A DNA stretch of 64,000 nucleotides from Mycteria americana. Its lineage: Eukaryota > Chordata > Aves > Ciconiiformes > Ciconiidae. The translations under genes were made by a program, and so were the position numbers. The notes beneath the pieces are model-generated. The model was not told where the DNA came from, ran no database searches, and saw nothing but the letters and a program-made list of their open reading frames with translations. Position 1 is the first letter of the stretch; each line of letters starts with the position of its first letter. Location: NCBI RefSeq assembly GCF_035582795.1, contig NC_134370.1:35079501-35143500 (forward strand), written 5' to 3'. Positions 35,380-47,779 of this stretch are shown here, piece after piece.

Positions 35380-36010
35380 GGAAAGGGACACAAATCATTT
35401 TAATACGCCTTAATGATCAGCTCATGTTACTGTGGTAGGAACATCAGAGAAAATTAATCCTACCATTACGAGTAAAACACTGCTCCGGTACGAGAGTTCT
35501 CAGCTGCATGTACCTTCCTAATAATATGCACAGTCTTATTTATTTTTACATGCAAACACCGCTAGTAATTAGCCGTGTGATTATACTTGTGCATTTCATT
35601 GGGGCTTTAACTGATGTCATTCTGCATTATTCAACCATATGAAAACAATTTTCAATTAAGATAATGGCACGCCTTGAAATTATGCAAATGCCGGTCGTAT
35701 TGTGTAGAATAATTATGACAAATGTAAAGCAGGTAAAAAGTTTCCTAATGCAGTTGTGTTTTACACCCCGGTGATGTCATTTCCCCTCTGGCCTAAGTTA
35801 GTCATTCATTAGCAGAGCAGCAGCAGCAGCAACAGCAACAGCTCTGAGTGATACTTCTCTGGCAGGGAGCCTACAGAAACCGGCACTGAGAGCCGGGGCC
35901 TAGAGAGGGCAACATAACACTCCCATTAAGAAATGTACTTTGTTTTCACTTACTCCATTAACTTGTTTATAGACATCGGAATGATTTTTTTATTATCGAT
36001 TTTTAATAGT
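35380..36010. promoter_or_regulatory. Candidate intron 2 enhancer with octamer/SOX motifs
   Basis: AT-rich, non-repetitive DNA just downstream of the CpG island. It contains a perfect octamer ATGCAAAT at 35682-35689, SOX-like AACAATT and CAATTA words at about 35645-35660, several TAATTA/TAATCC-type homeodomain cores and a CRE-like TGATGTCA near 35772. The (CAG)n tract at 35817-35842 lies within it. Function is inferred from motif texture and position only. Confidence 0.3.
35817..35842. repeat. (CAG)n/(CAA) short trinucleotide repeat
   Basis: About nine GCA-type units with CAA interruptions, in intron 2. Confidence 0.7.
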
Positions 36011-39000
36011 TTGGAACGATCCGAATTCCGCTCAGGGACGTGCAGGCAGCCGAGAGACAAAAGGCTGGGTGCTGACTGGCGCTTTGCGAAGCGCTGTCTG
36101 GGGGTAACCGGCTTCACCGGCACGCAGGGCGGCTGTTTCACCTAACCGCCCCGCGGTCGCGGTTCCTTACGTAAATGACATCCATATTTGTCCCCAAAGC
36201 GGTGGCAGGGCCGCCTCTGGGGTCGTGAGGCTTGCTAACTGGGCTGGGCTCCTTCTGTGGGAGGAGATGCAGCTCTCAAGTCAGAGGCGGCTTATAGCCA
36301 TCAGGGTAGACCTTAGTTGTGGCGCGGGACTGCTGAGGGGGTAAAAGACCTTGTCTTGCATTTCGGGGAGCAGGGATGAAGTAGCCAGTGCTTCAACACA
36401 TACAGCAAATCTGCGGTGTCCGAGGCAAAGGGTGACAGGGGTGCTTGCTGTCAATAAAATTGTTGGTGAGGGGAGTGAGTGGTCGAATCGCAGGCTTGCA
36501 GTCGAGCCCACCAGAGATTTAGGCATAGTTGCTAGCAGCTACCTGCGCTAGCAGCATGATTAATAGAAGAAGCAGCTCGCTGCCTGTTTTCCGTAATAGC
36601 AGCATTGACACTATGACAATATTCAGCTAGTGGCTGCGAGGAGGGAGGAGAAGCGAGGAGGTATGTAATGCTTCTGTTACTCAGAAATTTCTGATGGCAT
36701 ATTTTATCTGATTGCCAAATGTTTGAGCTAATCAGCGATAAGTGTAAATACAAGTCTTTTTATAGCTAGCTGAATTCATCATCCAGACTTAAATATAACC
36801 CTGACTGTGGCTAAAACCTGATGTTTCCATATGCTGGGGCCCAGACCCAGCAAAGGGTTCAAGCCCAGGTGTGTTTTTGCTGAGGTACCCCTCCCTCCGC
36901 CTAAGGCTGAGCATCCCTGTAAGCATGGCGGAGAAACTCTCCTTTGGCCCCAGAAGCCAGCTAGGGATTGATTCCGGGGGAGTCTCAGTGGACGGCAAAT
37001 GTGGGAAGGGGCCAGTCGCGTGCTGCAGGTATGAGCACTCCTGGCCCCCGATGCTCATCACATCCTGGAGCAACATGTGTGGAGAAGCTGGGAGCAGCTC
37101 CGGCATCGGGTTCAGACCAGTGGTCTTGCTGTGTGGGAGCAGTGGAGGCATTTTTGTGAGAGTGATGGTGGCTTTGGGGAAGCTTAGGTGAGCTAGAAGA
37201 GTTTTGCTCTACTTCACTGAAAACTTTGTTGCTGCTTTTAAAACACAGGGGCCCAGGTGTGCTGCCTCTGACCTTGCTGTCAAGCCCAAAAGCTGCAGCA
37301 GGTGCAGCGCTGGTCAGAGAGTGGGAGCAGCCTTCTCCCCCTTCCCTCCAGCAGGGAAAAAGTGGCTGTCCTCTGTTCCTGGGAGGGCCACCATCTAAAT
37401 GGGGAAAGTGTCTGTTTTGCCAGAGGAAATCACCACCTTGCCCTGGTTTTCTTGGCCGCTCCTGGGCCAGCGCGGTCCCCTGTGTCACCTCCCGCGTGGG
37501 AAGGGAAGACCTCTGCGATGGCAGGCACCTCGCGCAGGGCTCGGACGAGGATGCTGAGGAGGCTGTGAAGGTCCGGAGGGAGCAGCTGTAAGAGAACAGT
37601 GTTGCGCTTGAAACAGTTTCATGGGGCACGTGTGGAAAGCAGCCCCCCAGATTTTTCCAGCGCCCAACTGTGAGAAGTAGATGCTGGCTGGCTGCCGGCA
37701 GAAAGCCCCTGCCCAGTCCCCTCACACAGCGCCCTGGGCCCGCGGTGCTCAGGGGGTGCAAGGTGGGCTCAGCCCCCGAGCCCTGCAGCCCACGGGGTCC
37801 TGGCCGAATCCTCCTCCGGCTCATTTACTCCTCTCTGCTCCGAGGGGTAGTGTGGGGCTATGGAACGACTGACCTTTGCAGAAGCAGTTCTAGAGCAAAA
37901 TGCTTGTTAGTGCCTTGTATTTTCATGTTTTTAAAGGTGTTGGCATTAATTAGACTGGGCTTAAAAATATATATCAAAGCCGGCGCTTGTTAAATCCAGG
38001 GATGGTATTTGATTTGATGTGCACAATTCCTAAAAAACCCCAAACAAGCCACTAATTTATTTTGCATGGTATGACATTCCCTGCATTGCCCTGTGTCATC
38101 GTGAATGCTGCTTCTGCTGAGGCTGGACTGTCGGTGGGGATCTGCCTTTGGTTCATTCATCAGGAGCTAAGTTTACTACGAACTCATGTTGATTTCATCT
38201 CTTCTCCCGAACTGGGGATCTGATGCAATGCTTTTCGCCTTGCAAATAATCCTTACTCATGCAAGTAATTTACATGAGTAAGCGTTGCTCATACAGCGGA
38301 GAGGAGAGCGCTAGTTTCCTGTAATTATTTCCCTAGCAGTATTTTGCATTTTCAGACTAATTGGGGGAAAGAAAAAAAAAAAAGTCATCACTCCATAAAT
38401 GTATGTCATTTATAATTGCAGAAGAGATTCTTCTAGAAAGTTAAGGGAGGCAGCGGGTTTGTTCTCTCCTCATTTCGGGACAGATGCTCACAGCATCCCT
38501 TGAAAGCCTGATTCGTTTTCGAGGGGCTCTCCATGTACGGAGGTCCTGCCCCAGTGTGTAAAGGTAGCACAGGCTGGCCCGAGCATGGGTTCTTACGCTG
38601 CTAGTGGTTTATTGCCACTCCCCTTGAAAAATGTGCTACTCCCTTTGCACATAAATAGATTTTTTTTTTTGAGAGATGTAGGAATCTGTACGCTCTTATT
38701 TGAAATGAGAACGGCCCCGCTTTAGTCTCCATGGTGTGTGCCTCGTGCTCATATCTGTCAACACTGGTAATGACAACACGTTTCAAACATGCAGATTATG
38801 GTTATTAAAGGGTGCTTTAAAAAATCATGCTAATAGCATCAATTCCAATGTACAGTTGCTCAAATTAATTCAGCTTTGGAAATCAGGCGCACTGTAATAG
38901 CAGTGTTAGAGAAATGGCATTTGTCATAAAATATCATGGTTTTGGTAATTGCATATCCACTCTGTATATTTTTATCTCTCTTGCCACCAGTAGCATATGC

Positions 39001-39098
39001 TGGCAAAGGAAGGAGAGGGCAATGATATTACTCAGAGAAGCCACATGTTGCTAGCCATTAGCCAGCAGTCTGGCATATCTGGTCACTTAAGGCAGATT

Positions 39099-39160
39099 CC
39101 TTTTTTTCTTTTTTTTTTTTTTTTCCTTTTTTATTTTTTTCCCCTTTCCCTCTGCTTCCC
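39099..39160. repeat. T-rich/polypyrimidine tract
   Basis: About 60 bp in intron 2 is almost entirely T and C, mostly T-runs of 7 to 14. Low complexity; no associated retroelement body is recognisable. Confidence 0.75.
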
Positions 39161-39767
39161 AGTGCATTCAGACTGTAAAATACACCCACTGCTCTCCAGA
39201 GTTGCTGTTCCCAGTCTGATCAGTGGCACTAAACATTAAACTCTTGTCTTTGGAGAATAATAGGCCTCACATGGTACACCCTCAAGCATGTTGAGATACT
39301 GTGCAGGCTGGAAAATAAAAATGTTCTAATTGTGTCTTTTAAATAAGCATAGGAGTGAATTAATTAGACTATATTTTGTCTTTAGTTGCTTAGTTACACA
39401 ATAGTATTCCTAAGCACAAGTAAGATAAATTGGCTCTTTTTGTGCTGCTTGTCCCTTAATCATAATTACTGTATTGCTCAGGAGAGTAACGCATACATAG
39501 ATTTTGCATTTTTAATAATATTCAAACAATATGCGAATGATACAGAAAGTATGTTCTGATTCAAGCTCTTATATGCTTTTATTCAGGAAGAAGTTCTACT
39601 GCTATGGGAGCAATATTTGCATTAGTTGCTCAGAGATGTAGTTCTGGGAAATACATAATTGAAATATTCTTGCAATGCTTGTTCTGGCCCTTTCAATCGC
39701 ATTCAAAATAACAATGCCTTAAGTCTCCGAACAGTCATCCACTCTTGATTTAAGAGCTTTTCTTCTT

Positions 39768-39800
39768 TGTGTGTGCGTGTATGTGTGTTTGTGTGTGTGC
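39768..39800. repeat. (TG)n microsatellite
   Basis: Interrupted TG dinucleotide tract in intron 2, potentially Z-DNA forming. Confidence 0.75.
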
Positions 39801-42800
39801 AGTGTGGGTTCACACCCAGCGTTAACCCTGCAGAGACTAGACGCTCGCATGATTCATAGTGTTGTATCAAGTAGAGCTTTTTATTTTGTAGCTAAAATGC
39901 AGTCAGAAGGTCAGATGAACATCGGCATTTTATGGCATCAATCCAATGACCTTAATGCTTGGCAGGCATCCATGTTTCTATGCGAAGGTGCCAGGGTTAT
40001 GGATAATAAAAGAGTTTGTTTTCATTTTCTGGATATTTTAATCTTTCTTTGCAAAGCGTAGCCTCGGGTTTGGGGGGCTTGGGGCTGCTCCCGGGGGCCA
40101 AAACTTTAATTTCTTCCTGGGTTGTTGAACGTTAGCTGCTAATGATGGGCAGATTGATACAGATACTGAACAATGGAAGGTTCTGGCAAGAAACCCCCTA
40201 GACATGCTCAGTGGATGTATGTGAAAATTGGCTCCATTGTTCTGCTGTATGAAAAGCAAGTAAATTATTTACAGATATTTGCTAATTAAAGCACATATTG
40301 TTTTACCAGCACAATAGAACACAATATAACAAAAGACAAAAGAATAAGCTTGCATAATTTAAACCTGCTAATGCAATGTACTCCTTGTTAAGAAAAATAT
40401 AATTATGTAATCTACGAGGAAAGCTTTTCGTACTGTAACTGTAGTAGGCAAAATTAGGAATGAATTGCTTGTCAACTTGCCTGAACTAAAACAACTCTTT
40501 GAGATCTGTGAGCTATCTGACGGGAAAACATTTTGACTGAAGCCTATTTTCTCTTTGGTCAGAACTTCTATCTGCAGTGACAGATATAAATTCAATTTGA
40601 ACCTCTGCTCGGGAGCGGGAGGAGGGAGAAGAAACCACCCCAGAAATGAAGGAGGAGGCTTGCAGTAGAAATGTCAAGCCTAGCTGTCCCCCTGTGCGCT
40701 CCATCTCCACCCCACTTCTGGCCCAGATGTACCAGTATCCCACAAAGCATCCTACAAAAATGCAGTGCTGCCCTGCCCAAGGACATTTTGCGTGTCTTGC
40801 TTTGGAAATACTGAGCCATGCAGAAAAAGCTGCTTGCTAATACAAGGGAAAGCGAATACCATAGGACTTCACGTGCTTCACCTGTGTCCTTTATCTTGGT
40901 CTCTTCTTTTGGGTTTTGGACCCCGGCAGATGGGATGAACACGTTAGGACATAGCGTTCTCCATCGGCGTGAGTTTCAGACAGCTATGCGTGGCTGTGCT
41001 TAGGCTGGGGAAATACCTGTCACCTGAATTTAACGAGATCATTATAGCCCTTTAAAGTAATTAGCGAAGGATTAACAGATGAAAGGTTCTGCCTTGACAT
41101 CTTTGTGTGCCAGGTAAATTCCTGGGCTGTGCGTGTTTCCATTCTCAAGGGTCTCCCCATAGGTTCATGGGTGGAGAGCGGTGGTCTCTGTAGGTCACTG
41201 CACGCTGGCATCTCCAGGGAGCATTGCAGGCCCAGACCCCAGCAGTCAGTTCCACTGCGTGCATCCTTCGGGACACCTCCGTCTGCCCTGGGCTAGGGGA
41301 TGCGTGAGGAGATGGCACCAAGTGGGGCACTCAGGGCACGGAAAGGGGAAAAGCAAGCTGCTCCTGCCCGTGCCAAGTGCTGGAGCTTCTTGTGAGGCTT
41401 CCCTGTCACTTGGTGATCCCACCTGCAGAATGGGAGCAGCGGTTCCTGCCTCGCAGGGCTTTGCCCTGGCTCCCCAGGTCTGCAGCCTGCTTAGAAAGGT
41501 TGTACTGGAAGAGCAACATGTAATAGGGGAGTGGATGGCAGGAGAGTCCTTTGTGTGCCTTGTAGGGAGGCTGAACAGGGCACTTCCCAGAGCCAGACCT
41601 TCTCTGTGATGCAGCCACAGTTTTTTAGCTAGTCTGTGATCCTGCGGTCTTAAAAAAACCCCATGGATACCCCCAGTCCAGAGCAGGCGGCAGGGAGACA
41701 GGACCATCTTACTCTGGAGAAAGTCTCTGAGAGCAAAGCAGTCCTGTACAAACGTTCTCTGCCCCTTTAGGGCTGAATATGGTCCCTAGAGGAAAGCTTG
41801 GGTGAAGTGCTGCTTGTAGGAGATGACTCTGGAGACCTGAGTTCAGGTTCCTGAGTGACTTTTGGCAAGTGGATTAGGACTGAATTGAGATGACCTGGTG
41901 TCCACCACTGTCCTAGAGCCCTGGTAGCGTCTGTATGGCAGAGAAGAGCTCTGGACTGTAGACTCTCTGCTAACAGGGCCTTTCGGTTTGACTATGCTGT
42001 CAAGTAAGGGTGACAGTACTTTCCTCAAACACCCAGGTAAATGCATTGCTACGGGAGAGGGGCTTATTGGAAAGGAAGGGGAGCTTATTGGAAGTAAGCC
42101 CCCTCCTTTCTTTCTCCACCTCCGCAACGCAACCTTCCTCTCCTCAAAGGGATCTAAAGCAGGGAACTGGATTCCCAGGGTGAGAACAACGTTGTTGTGC
42201 AAGGTACAGGAAGGTCCTGTTCATCTAAATCGCAAAAAACTAAAAAAAAAAAAAATACATGGGATGTAAAAAAAGCCCAGAATAATAGAGGCCTTTATGC
42301 CCAAATGAAATATGCAGTTCTATTATCCTCAGTGAATGCAGTCCATAAGAGTCACACTGTATTTTTTGCTCCCATGGATGAATGTGTTTTCATCGGCAAT
42401 GTACTGGGTTGTAAAATATGCATCCCCAGCTATCTACCGTGCTAAAGGTTTCAGTAAAAAGGCTTGAAGATGTTTTCTAATGCAAATCGTACTGATCAGA
42501 TAAATGACACGCAATGTCTTCTGTAATTATCGGCAAGAGTTTTTACAGTACGTCTCCTGTTTCTCTCTAGGCCACGTATTTGATGTTAGGAGACAGCCAA
42601 GCAGGTGTTCAACTTGCTCGTGCCCTCCAGAATTCCTTAAATGACCTCTGAAAGCACTGGAGTGAAAACAGTCTCAGCACGTCAAAATTTTGAGATATCT
42701 CAGTTGCCGTAATTCTTTTAAGCCTGCCTCAGCGTCTCTAAAATATAAATCTTTCCTAGTTATTGGCAATGAGTGAGGAGTTGTGACGTACCGTATGCGG

Positions 42801-45487
42801 GTGTGCAATCAAGATGTACGACCTTCCTGTGCTACCCTGTGACTCCCTGCCTTGTAAGAGTTAATATTTCTTCTAAAAAATAATTATCTGCTTTAAACTA
42901 TTCTAACTACCTGACCTCTTTCCCTGAATGTAAGTATTTCAACCATCTGCTGAGTCAGGCAATATAGCATTCTGTGCTTTCGGGAGGCTGTGATGGTTGC
43001 TTAGACAACAGTGACATAATATTTAAGCATAACGGCTCTTGAGAAGATACTGTCCCCTTCTCCCTGGACGATTTCTCTGGAAATGCAAATCCAATAAGCT
43101 CTTAAAAAACAAGAGAGGGGTGAGAAGGGTTTGTATCACTATCTTTCTTAACCATCTCCCCATTTCCCACTTGATAGGTGAAAGTATCGTACTTTGCTCA
43201 GGAGTCTTGTAAGATGTGCTAAAATTATAGGCTGACTAGATACCCGCTTTTATAGAAACAGAAGAAGTGCCTCTTTTTATAGTCAGTACTTATTTCGAGG
43301 TTTAGACGACTTTGTGGCTGGGAAAAGCATTGCCATTGGTCAGTCAGCGTCCGAAAAGGCACATCCGAGATAAATCTCATTCCTGAGCAGAGCTGAAATC
43401 GGCACTGGCTGTTTCCTCCTGCAAAGCTCATCTTGCTGTAGCAGGAAAAAAACTGCAATTAAAGACTTAACCACGCAATGGAGACCTCATAAACATATCA
43501 CTTCAGAGCATAGCTAATACACGATGAGTTGATTTTTGTATAGATAGATATATGCACTGCATGCTACGTGGGTGGTTTTTCATGTTTACACAGAGATATA
43601 ATTATGAATGACACGAAGGTTATACAGCAGATTTCTTTAATCTTCTAAAGGTTTGTTAGTCATGTGTCACCTTGTACCTGGTTTTTATTTATTCAACATC
43701 TGTATTCCTTTGTCATCTCGTAGAAAGGGTTTCTCTAGAAGGGCTGCGGCAGTAGGTGCTCAGCAGTTGATACGGAATGGCTACGGGAGCTCCTCCAGCT
43801 GGCAGAGCCCTGCAGGTCCCAGAGCAACTTTTGTTGTGACACAGGTCTGCGAGACATTTTTGCTTAACAAAAAAGGAGAGGGACCCTTTTGTCACCTGCT
43901 GCTCCAAAAAACTAATAAAGAAACCTCCCACAACTCATAGTTTTGGTCTGAGTGCTTGGAAAGGTTGCTTAAGGATGTGTGAAAGCTTGGCAAGGCTCAT
44001 CGAAATCCCAGAGCTGATGAAATAGTTGAATGACCTCTGTTTGGGTGGCGTTGGGGCAGATGACCTCTTGGGTTAGCAAACTGCCAAGATGTGGGGAAGA
44101 CAGCCTCTCTGGAAGCTGCCCGTGGCTCGGGCTCCTCAGAAAGAAGGGGCTGAAGCGACCCGCCATGTTTTGCTGCCTGACAGTGTTTGTACAGTGAGGC
44201 ACCGGGGTGAAAACGTCTCTGGAGATGCGGTCCCTCGCTGGCGGGATAGGCGTTGGCAGTGGTGCTCGAAGGAGGACCGTGGTGTGACCCATGACCGCCA
44301 TGGTGTGTGGGGAGTTGGGGAGGACATGGTAGGTTGTCTCTGAATTGGGCCGAAAACGAGCGAGGGCTCAAAAAATGAGCAGCAAGAGAGAGCAGCTCTA
44401 CACAGTCCCGCTGTGTAGGGCAGGGCAACCCAAGGCAGGCCCTGAAATATAGAGAGTAATTTTTCTGTTTTCTGGCTAAAAGTGAACTCGGCCGTGCTTC
44501 CCTGGTGCAGCCGTGGTGATCGCTAGCAGTACAAGGGGAGGACGCGAGGCCGGTGCTGCTGTGGAGGATGGCTGGGCGCAGCTGGGTGCTCCCGGGCGCT
44601 GGAGGGGCAGCGCCGCCCGGCCTCCCTCATGAGGGGCTCGTCCTGCGGCCGTCACCTCTGCAGGCCAGGCCCGGCCTCAGCCCTGCTTCCTTTGGGGCAA
44701 CCCCAAAACCCTGCAGCGGTGTCTTTAATGTTAGGAACAGCTCTGGCTTTTGGGGGGGGACGACGGCAGTGGAGCTGCAATTACAGCAGGTGCGAGATGG
44801 GCCCTCTTGGTCTGACAGCCATGAGGCGGGTGCTGCCATTGCTCGGCGGTGGCACGAGGCCCAGCCTAGCAGCCATGAGTGTGAGGCCTGCAGTCAGCCG
44901 CTCTCCTCAGGCAATCACAGCCCATTTGGGGGCCAGCCTGGCACCCTTAGGGATGTGAGTGCCACAGGGGTGACGGGGACCGGGTGCCCCTGGGGACACA
45001 GCTGCTGCAGGGGTGACGGGGCAGCCCTGACAAGGGGCCATCGCCTAGCCCTGCCTGCATGGGGGCGGTTTCGGCCCACAACCTCTGTCAAGGCACAGTG
45101 ACAGCGTTAATTTCTTTTATATTTTATATTCATACACTCCCTTGTGTGCTCAGCCGCTCTGTGGTACCATTCTGGGCACCCCTTTGCACCACGGCGGCTG
45201 TATTGAGAGTCCCAGTGCCATTTTGTGAAGGGCCGAGGCGAGCACACGATGGCCTTTTCGCAGGGTCTTTTCCTGACCTCTCACATCAGTGCGGGGATGC
45301 TAAGCGCCACGTGTTTTCATGGCCATGGCCATGCCATTGCCACAGAAAGCATATGGCTGGGGTGTGCTCTCCCTGCCCCCCAAAAGCTGCCTCTCCCCCT
45401 GCTCCTGACTCTCCGGTTCCCCCTCCGTGGTAGCCTGGGCAGAGCCGGCAAGTGCACCAGCATTGCTTCACCCTTGTTACAGTAGGA

Positions 45488-45530
45488 TTTCTTTTTTTTT
45501 TTTTTTTTCCCCTTCCTTTTTTTTTTTCCT
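45488..45530. repeat. T-rich tract
   Basis: Two T-runs of 17 and 11 are separated by CCCCTTCC, in intron 2. Low-complexity sequence that could equally be a degraded poly-A tail on the opposite strand; no retroposon body is recognised beside it. Confidence 0.75.
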
Positions 45531-47553
45531 GTGTACACATCATGTGCGTGTGTGCGAAGGTTGTATTCTCGAAAACAAGTTTATTCATTGATGATGTAAT
45601 AGTGATTGTACTTTTCTTTTGGTTAATAAATTGTCTGCTCGGCTTACTTTGTATGCCAGCCAAAATTAGTCATACCAGTTCTTGGAAAGGATATGAAGAA
45701 ACTAGTAATTGAAATCATAATCATTTGATCATGAGAGCTATTTGGAAAATAATATTTTAACCAAAACCACGTCTGATCTCCAAGACAGGGTTTTTTTAAA
45801 ACTGCTGCTAAATAGATTTCTCTAGTGTTGAATATTAGAAATTGCGTAGTAGCTGGTGATGGTATTCAACATCCTAAAAGAGGACTTCATCCAGAAATTG
45901 CTGAGACTGTCTGCAGGCAGGCTGATATTTATATATATTTTTTTTTTCCATCCTGACATTTAATAATCACCATGTAATAGCTATAAAATGCATAGCAACT
46001 ACAGCTTTTTTATTTCAAGTGGATGGTGTAATGAAATTGGGTGAAACCATCCATTGAAATTGTACTTTGTAGTACCCAATACTTGTTTACAAAGTATTGA
46101 CGTTTGTCGTAAACAGAGATTTAAAACATCACTGTTACTGTTTGTTGTTCAGTGGAAGCTCTTACGCTGTGCAATGATAAAGGAAAAGATTTTATTACAA
46201 GCTTGCTTAGCATATAAGCATGCCATTCGTTTCTGACCAAATATTTGTTATTGCACTAAATGTAATGAAGGTGCCTGCTTATAAAACGATTTTGTATTAT
46301 AGAAGGGAGAGTGGAATATCAGATCTGCTTTTTTACTAGAGGTACTTCAGGTTTTGTATTATGTGTAACTTATCACAATAAAGCTTTTTTTTTTTTTTCC
46401 TATTGAGCAGTACTTTATTTCCTGAGGAATGTGTTCAGTGGAAAAAAAAAACACACAGAGAGAATCAATTGTGCTTTTCTCTTTGTTTAATAACTCAAAG
46501 AATTTCTCTCCCCTTTGCAAATACTTGTGTTTATTTGAGAGAAAAATTGGATTCTGGTTTATTTATTTCAAGAACCTGTAACCTTATTTAGCACTAGAAA
46601 TGTGGGGTGTGCAAGGTGTGGTGTGCAGCCAGCTCTCATTACAACATAAATTATTTCTGCTGTTTCAACTAAAAAATTTGGAGTGTGTCTTGCTGGATAT
46701 GTGTGTATGTTTGTTTGTTTATTTTTTTAGGCTTTCTTGAGCCCTTGCTCACTGCAGTCTGCTATAAAACATTCTGCTTATTCATCATGACTGAGAGGAG
46801 TTGATTGTTTCCTGGAAGGATAAAATTCAGCAATTAGAGCTGTTTAATTCGAGTATATGTTCTGCAGGCTAACTAAGTTTAAGTGCTTTTCTTAGAATGT
46901 ATGTTTAAGAAGGGAAAAAAATTACAGTTCTGATCTTGAAAAAGGTTTTAAGAAACATGAGAATGTGCAAGTTTCTTTTGGTGGGAAGCACATAACATTT
47001 ATGTAGTATTTCTTTTGGGATTACATCACAGTTTTATTTAATTTTTAGGACAAAAGTTAAATTCAATATTTGTGTATAAGCCAAGGGAAAATGTACCATA
47101 AACAGAGGAATTTTCTGGTGAGTCAGAGTTCCAAGAATCTGAGATTTACTTAGTCCATTTATTTCAGGACTAGCTATAACCATTAGTCATCCAGCCATGA
47201 ATTTTTACATTTGCAGCTAATTGCACCTAAAAAACAAACTTTCCCTCAAGGCTTTGGGTTATACAGAATGTGATTTGGCAACCTGCATTTCAAATGCCTT
47301 TTAGGATCATTGCCCCGGTTCTAGAAATTGTCTTTAGATCATGTGTATTTGCTTCAAGTAAACAACTAATATTTCCACTTAGGTGACAGGAGGAATAAAT
47401 TAAGTACTAGCTATTCTGTATTACAGAAAAATTAGTCTGCCAACAGCAAGATAGGCTTTTCCAATAGCCTGTGGAGGGGTGGTGTTACGGGTTTATCAGT
47501 CATTGTGGAGCCCTGCGTGACATGTCGTATTCTCATTTGACCGCTTCTTGCAG

Positions 47554-47779
47554 GATGAAGTTATTGCTGTTTCAGAGAAAGTTACTGTGAAGCTTGAGGA
47601 CTTGGCAAAATGGGCACAGTCCGATTTCTCCAAGTGGAAGTGTGGTTTCCGGGCTGAGCCGGTCAAGCCGATGGATGTGGGGAAGAATGGGCAGAAGGAG
47701 GCCTTGATGAGATACAGACAATCCACGCTCAACAGCGGCTTGAACTTCAAAGACATCCTGAAGGAAAAGGCTGACCTTG
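47554..47779 (+). CDS. ARID5B: ARID5B coding exon 3 (residues 95-169 plus one base)
   Basis: The exon is 226 nt: 75 codons from DEVIAVSEKV to ILKEKADL, plus the first base of a Gly codon split by the donor G|GTGAGT (phase 1). The acceptor is CTTGCAG. Recalled human ARID5B differs at about 15 of 75 positions. The blocks VKLEDL, SDFSKW, NGQKEAL and YRQSTLNSGLNFKD are intact and there are no indels. The exon completes the N-terminal BAH-like region that precedes the ARID domain. The next exon should restore the frame with a GEDEEE-type sequence outside this window. The coding body is more AT-balanced than exon 2, showing that GC bias is local to the CpG island. Confidence 0.96.

Larger units (their letters stand above)
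34227..47553 (+). other. ARID5B: ARID5B intron 2 (13.3 kb)
   Basis: Donor is GTGGTA and acceptor is TTTGACCGCTTCTTGCAG. The first 0.9 kb is still CpG island. The segment 35.35-36.0 kb is AT-rich and regulatory-looking, 36.9-37.9 kb is GC-richer with a long antisense open frame, 38.8-39.7 kb is AT-rich, 44.5-45.1 kb is GC-rich and 45.5-47.4 kb is AT-rich. Simple tracts: 35311-35346 (TG), 35817-35842 (CAG/CAA), 39099-39160 (T-rich), 39768-39800 (TG), 42242-42255 (A14), 45488-45530 (T-rich) and 46385-46398 (T14). A short 21-bp-spaced direct repeat (GCTTATTGGAA) occurs near 42063 and 42084. No other exon is recognised. Confidence 0.85.

Noticed and set aside
46375-46400. AATAAA followed by poly-T, as a polyadenylation site or retroposon tail
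   Set aside because: No exon upstream and no retroposon body or target-site duplication seen; inside ARID5B intron 2.
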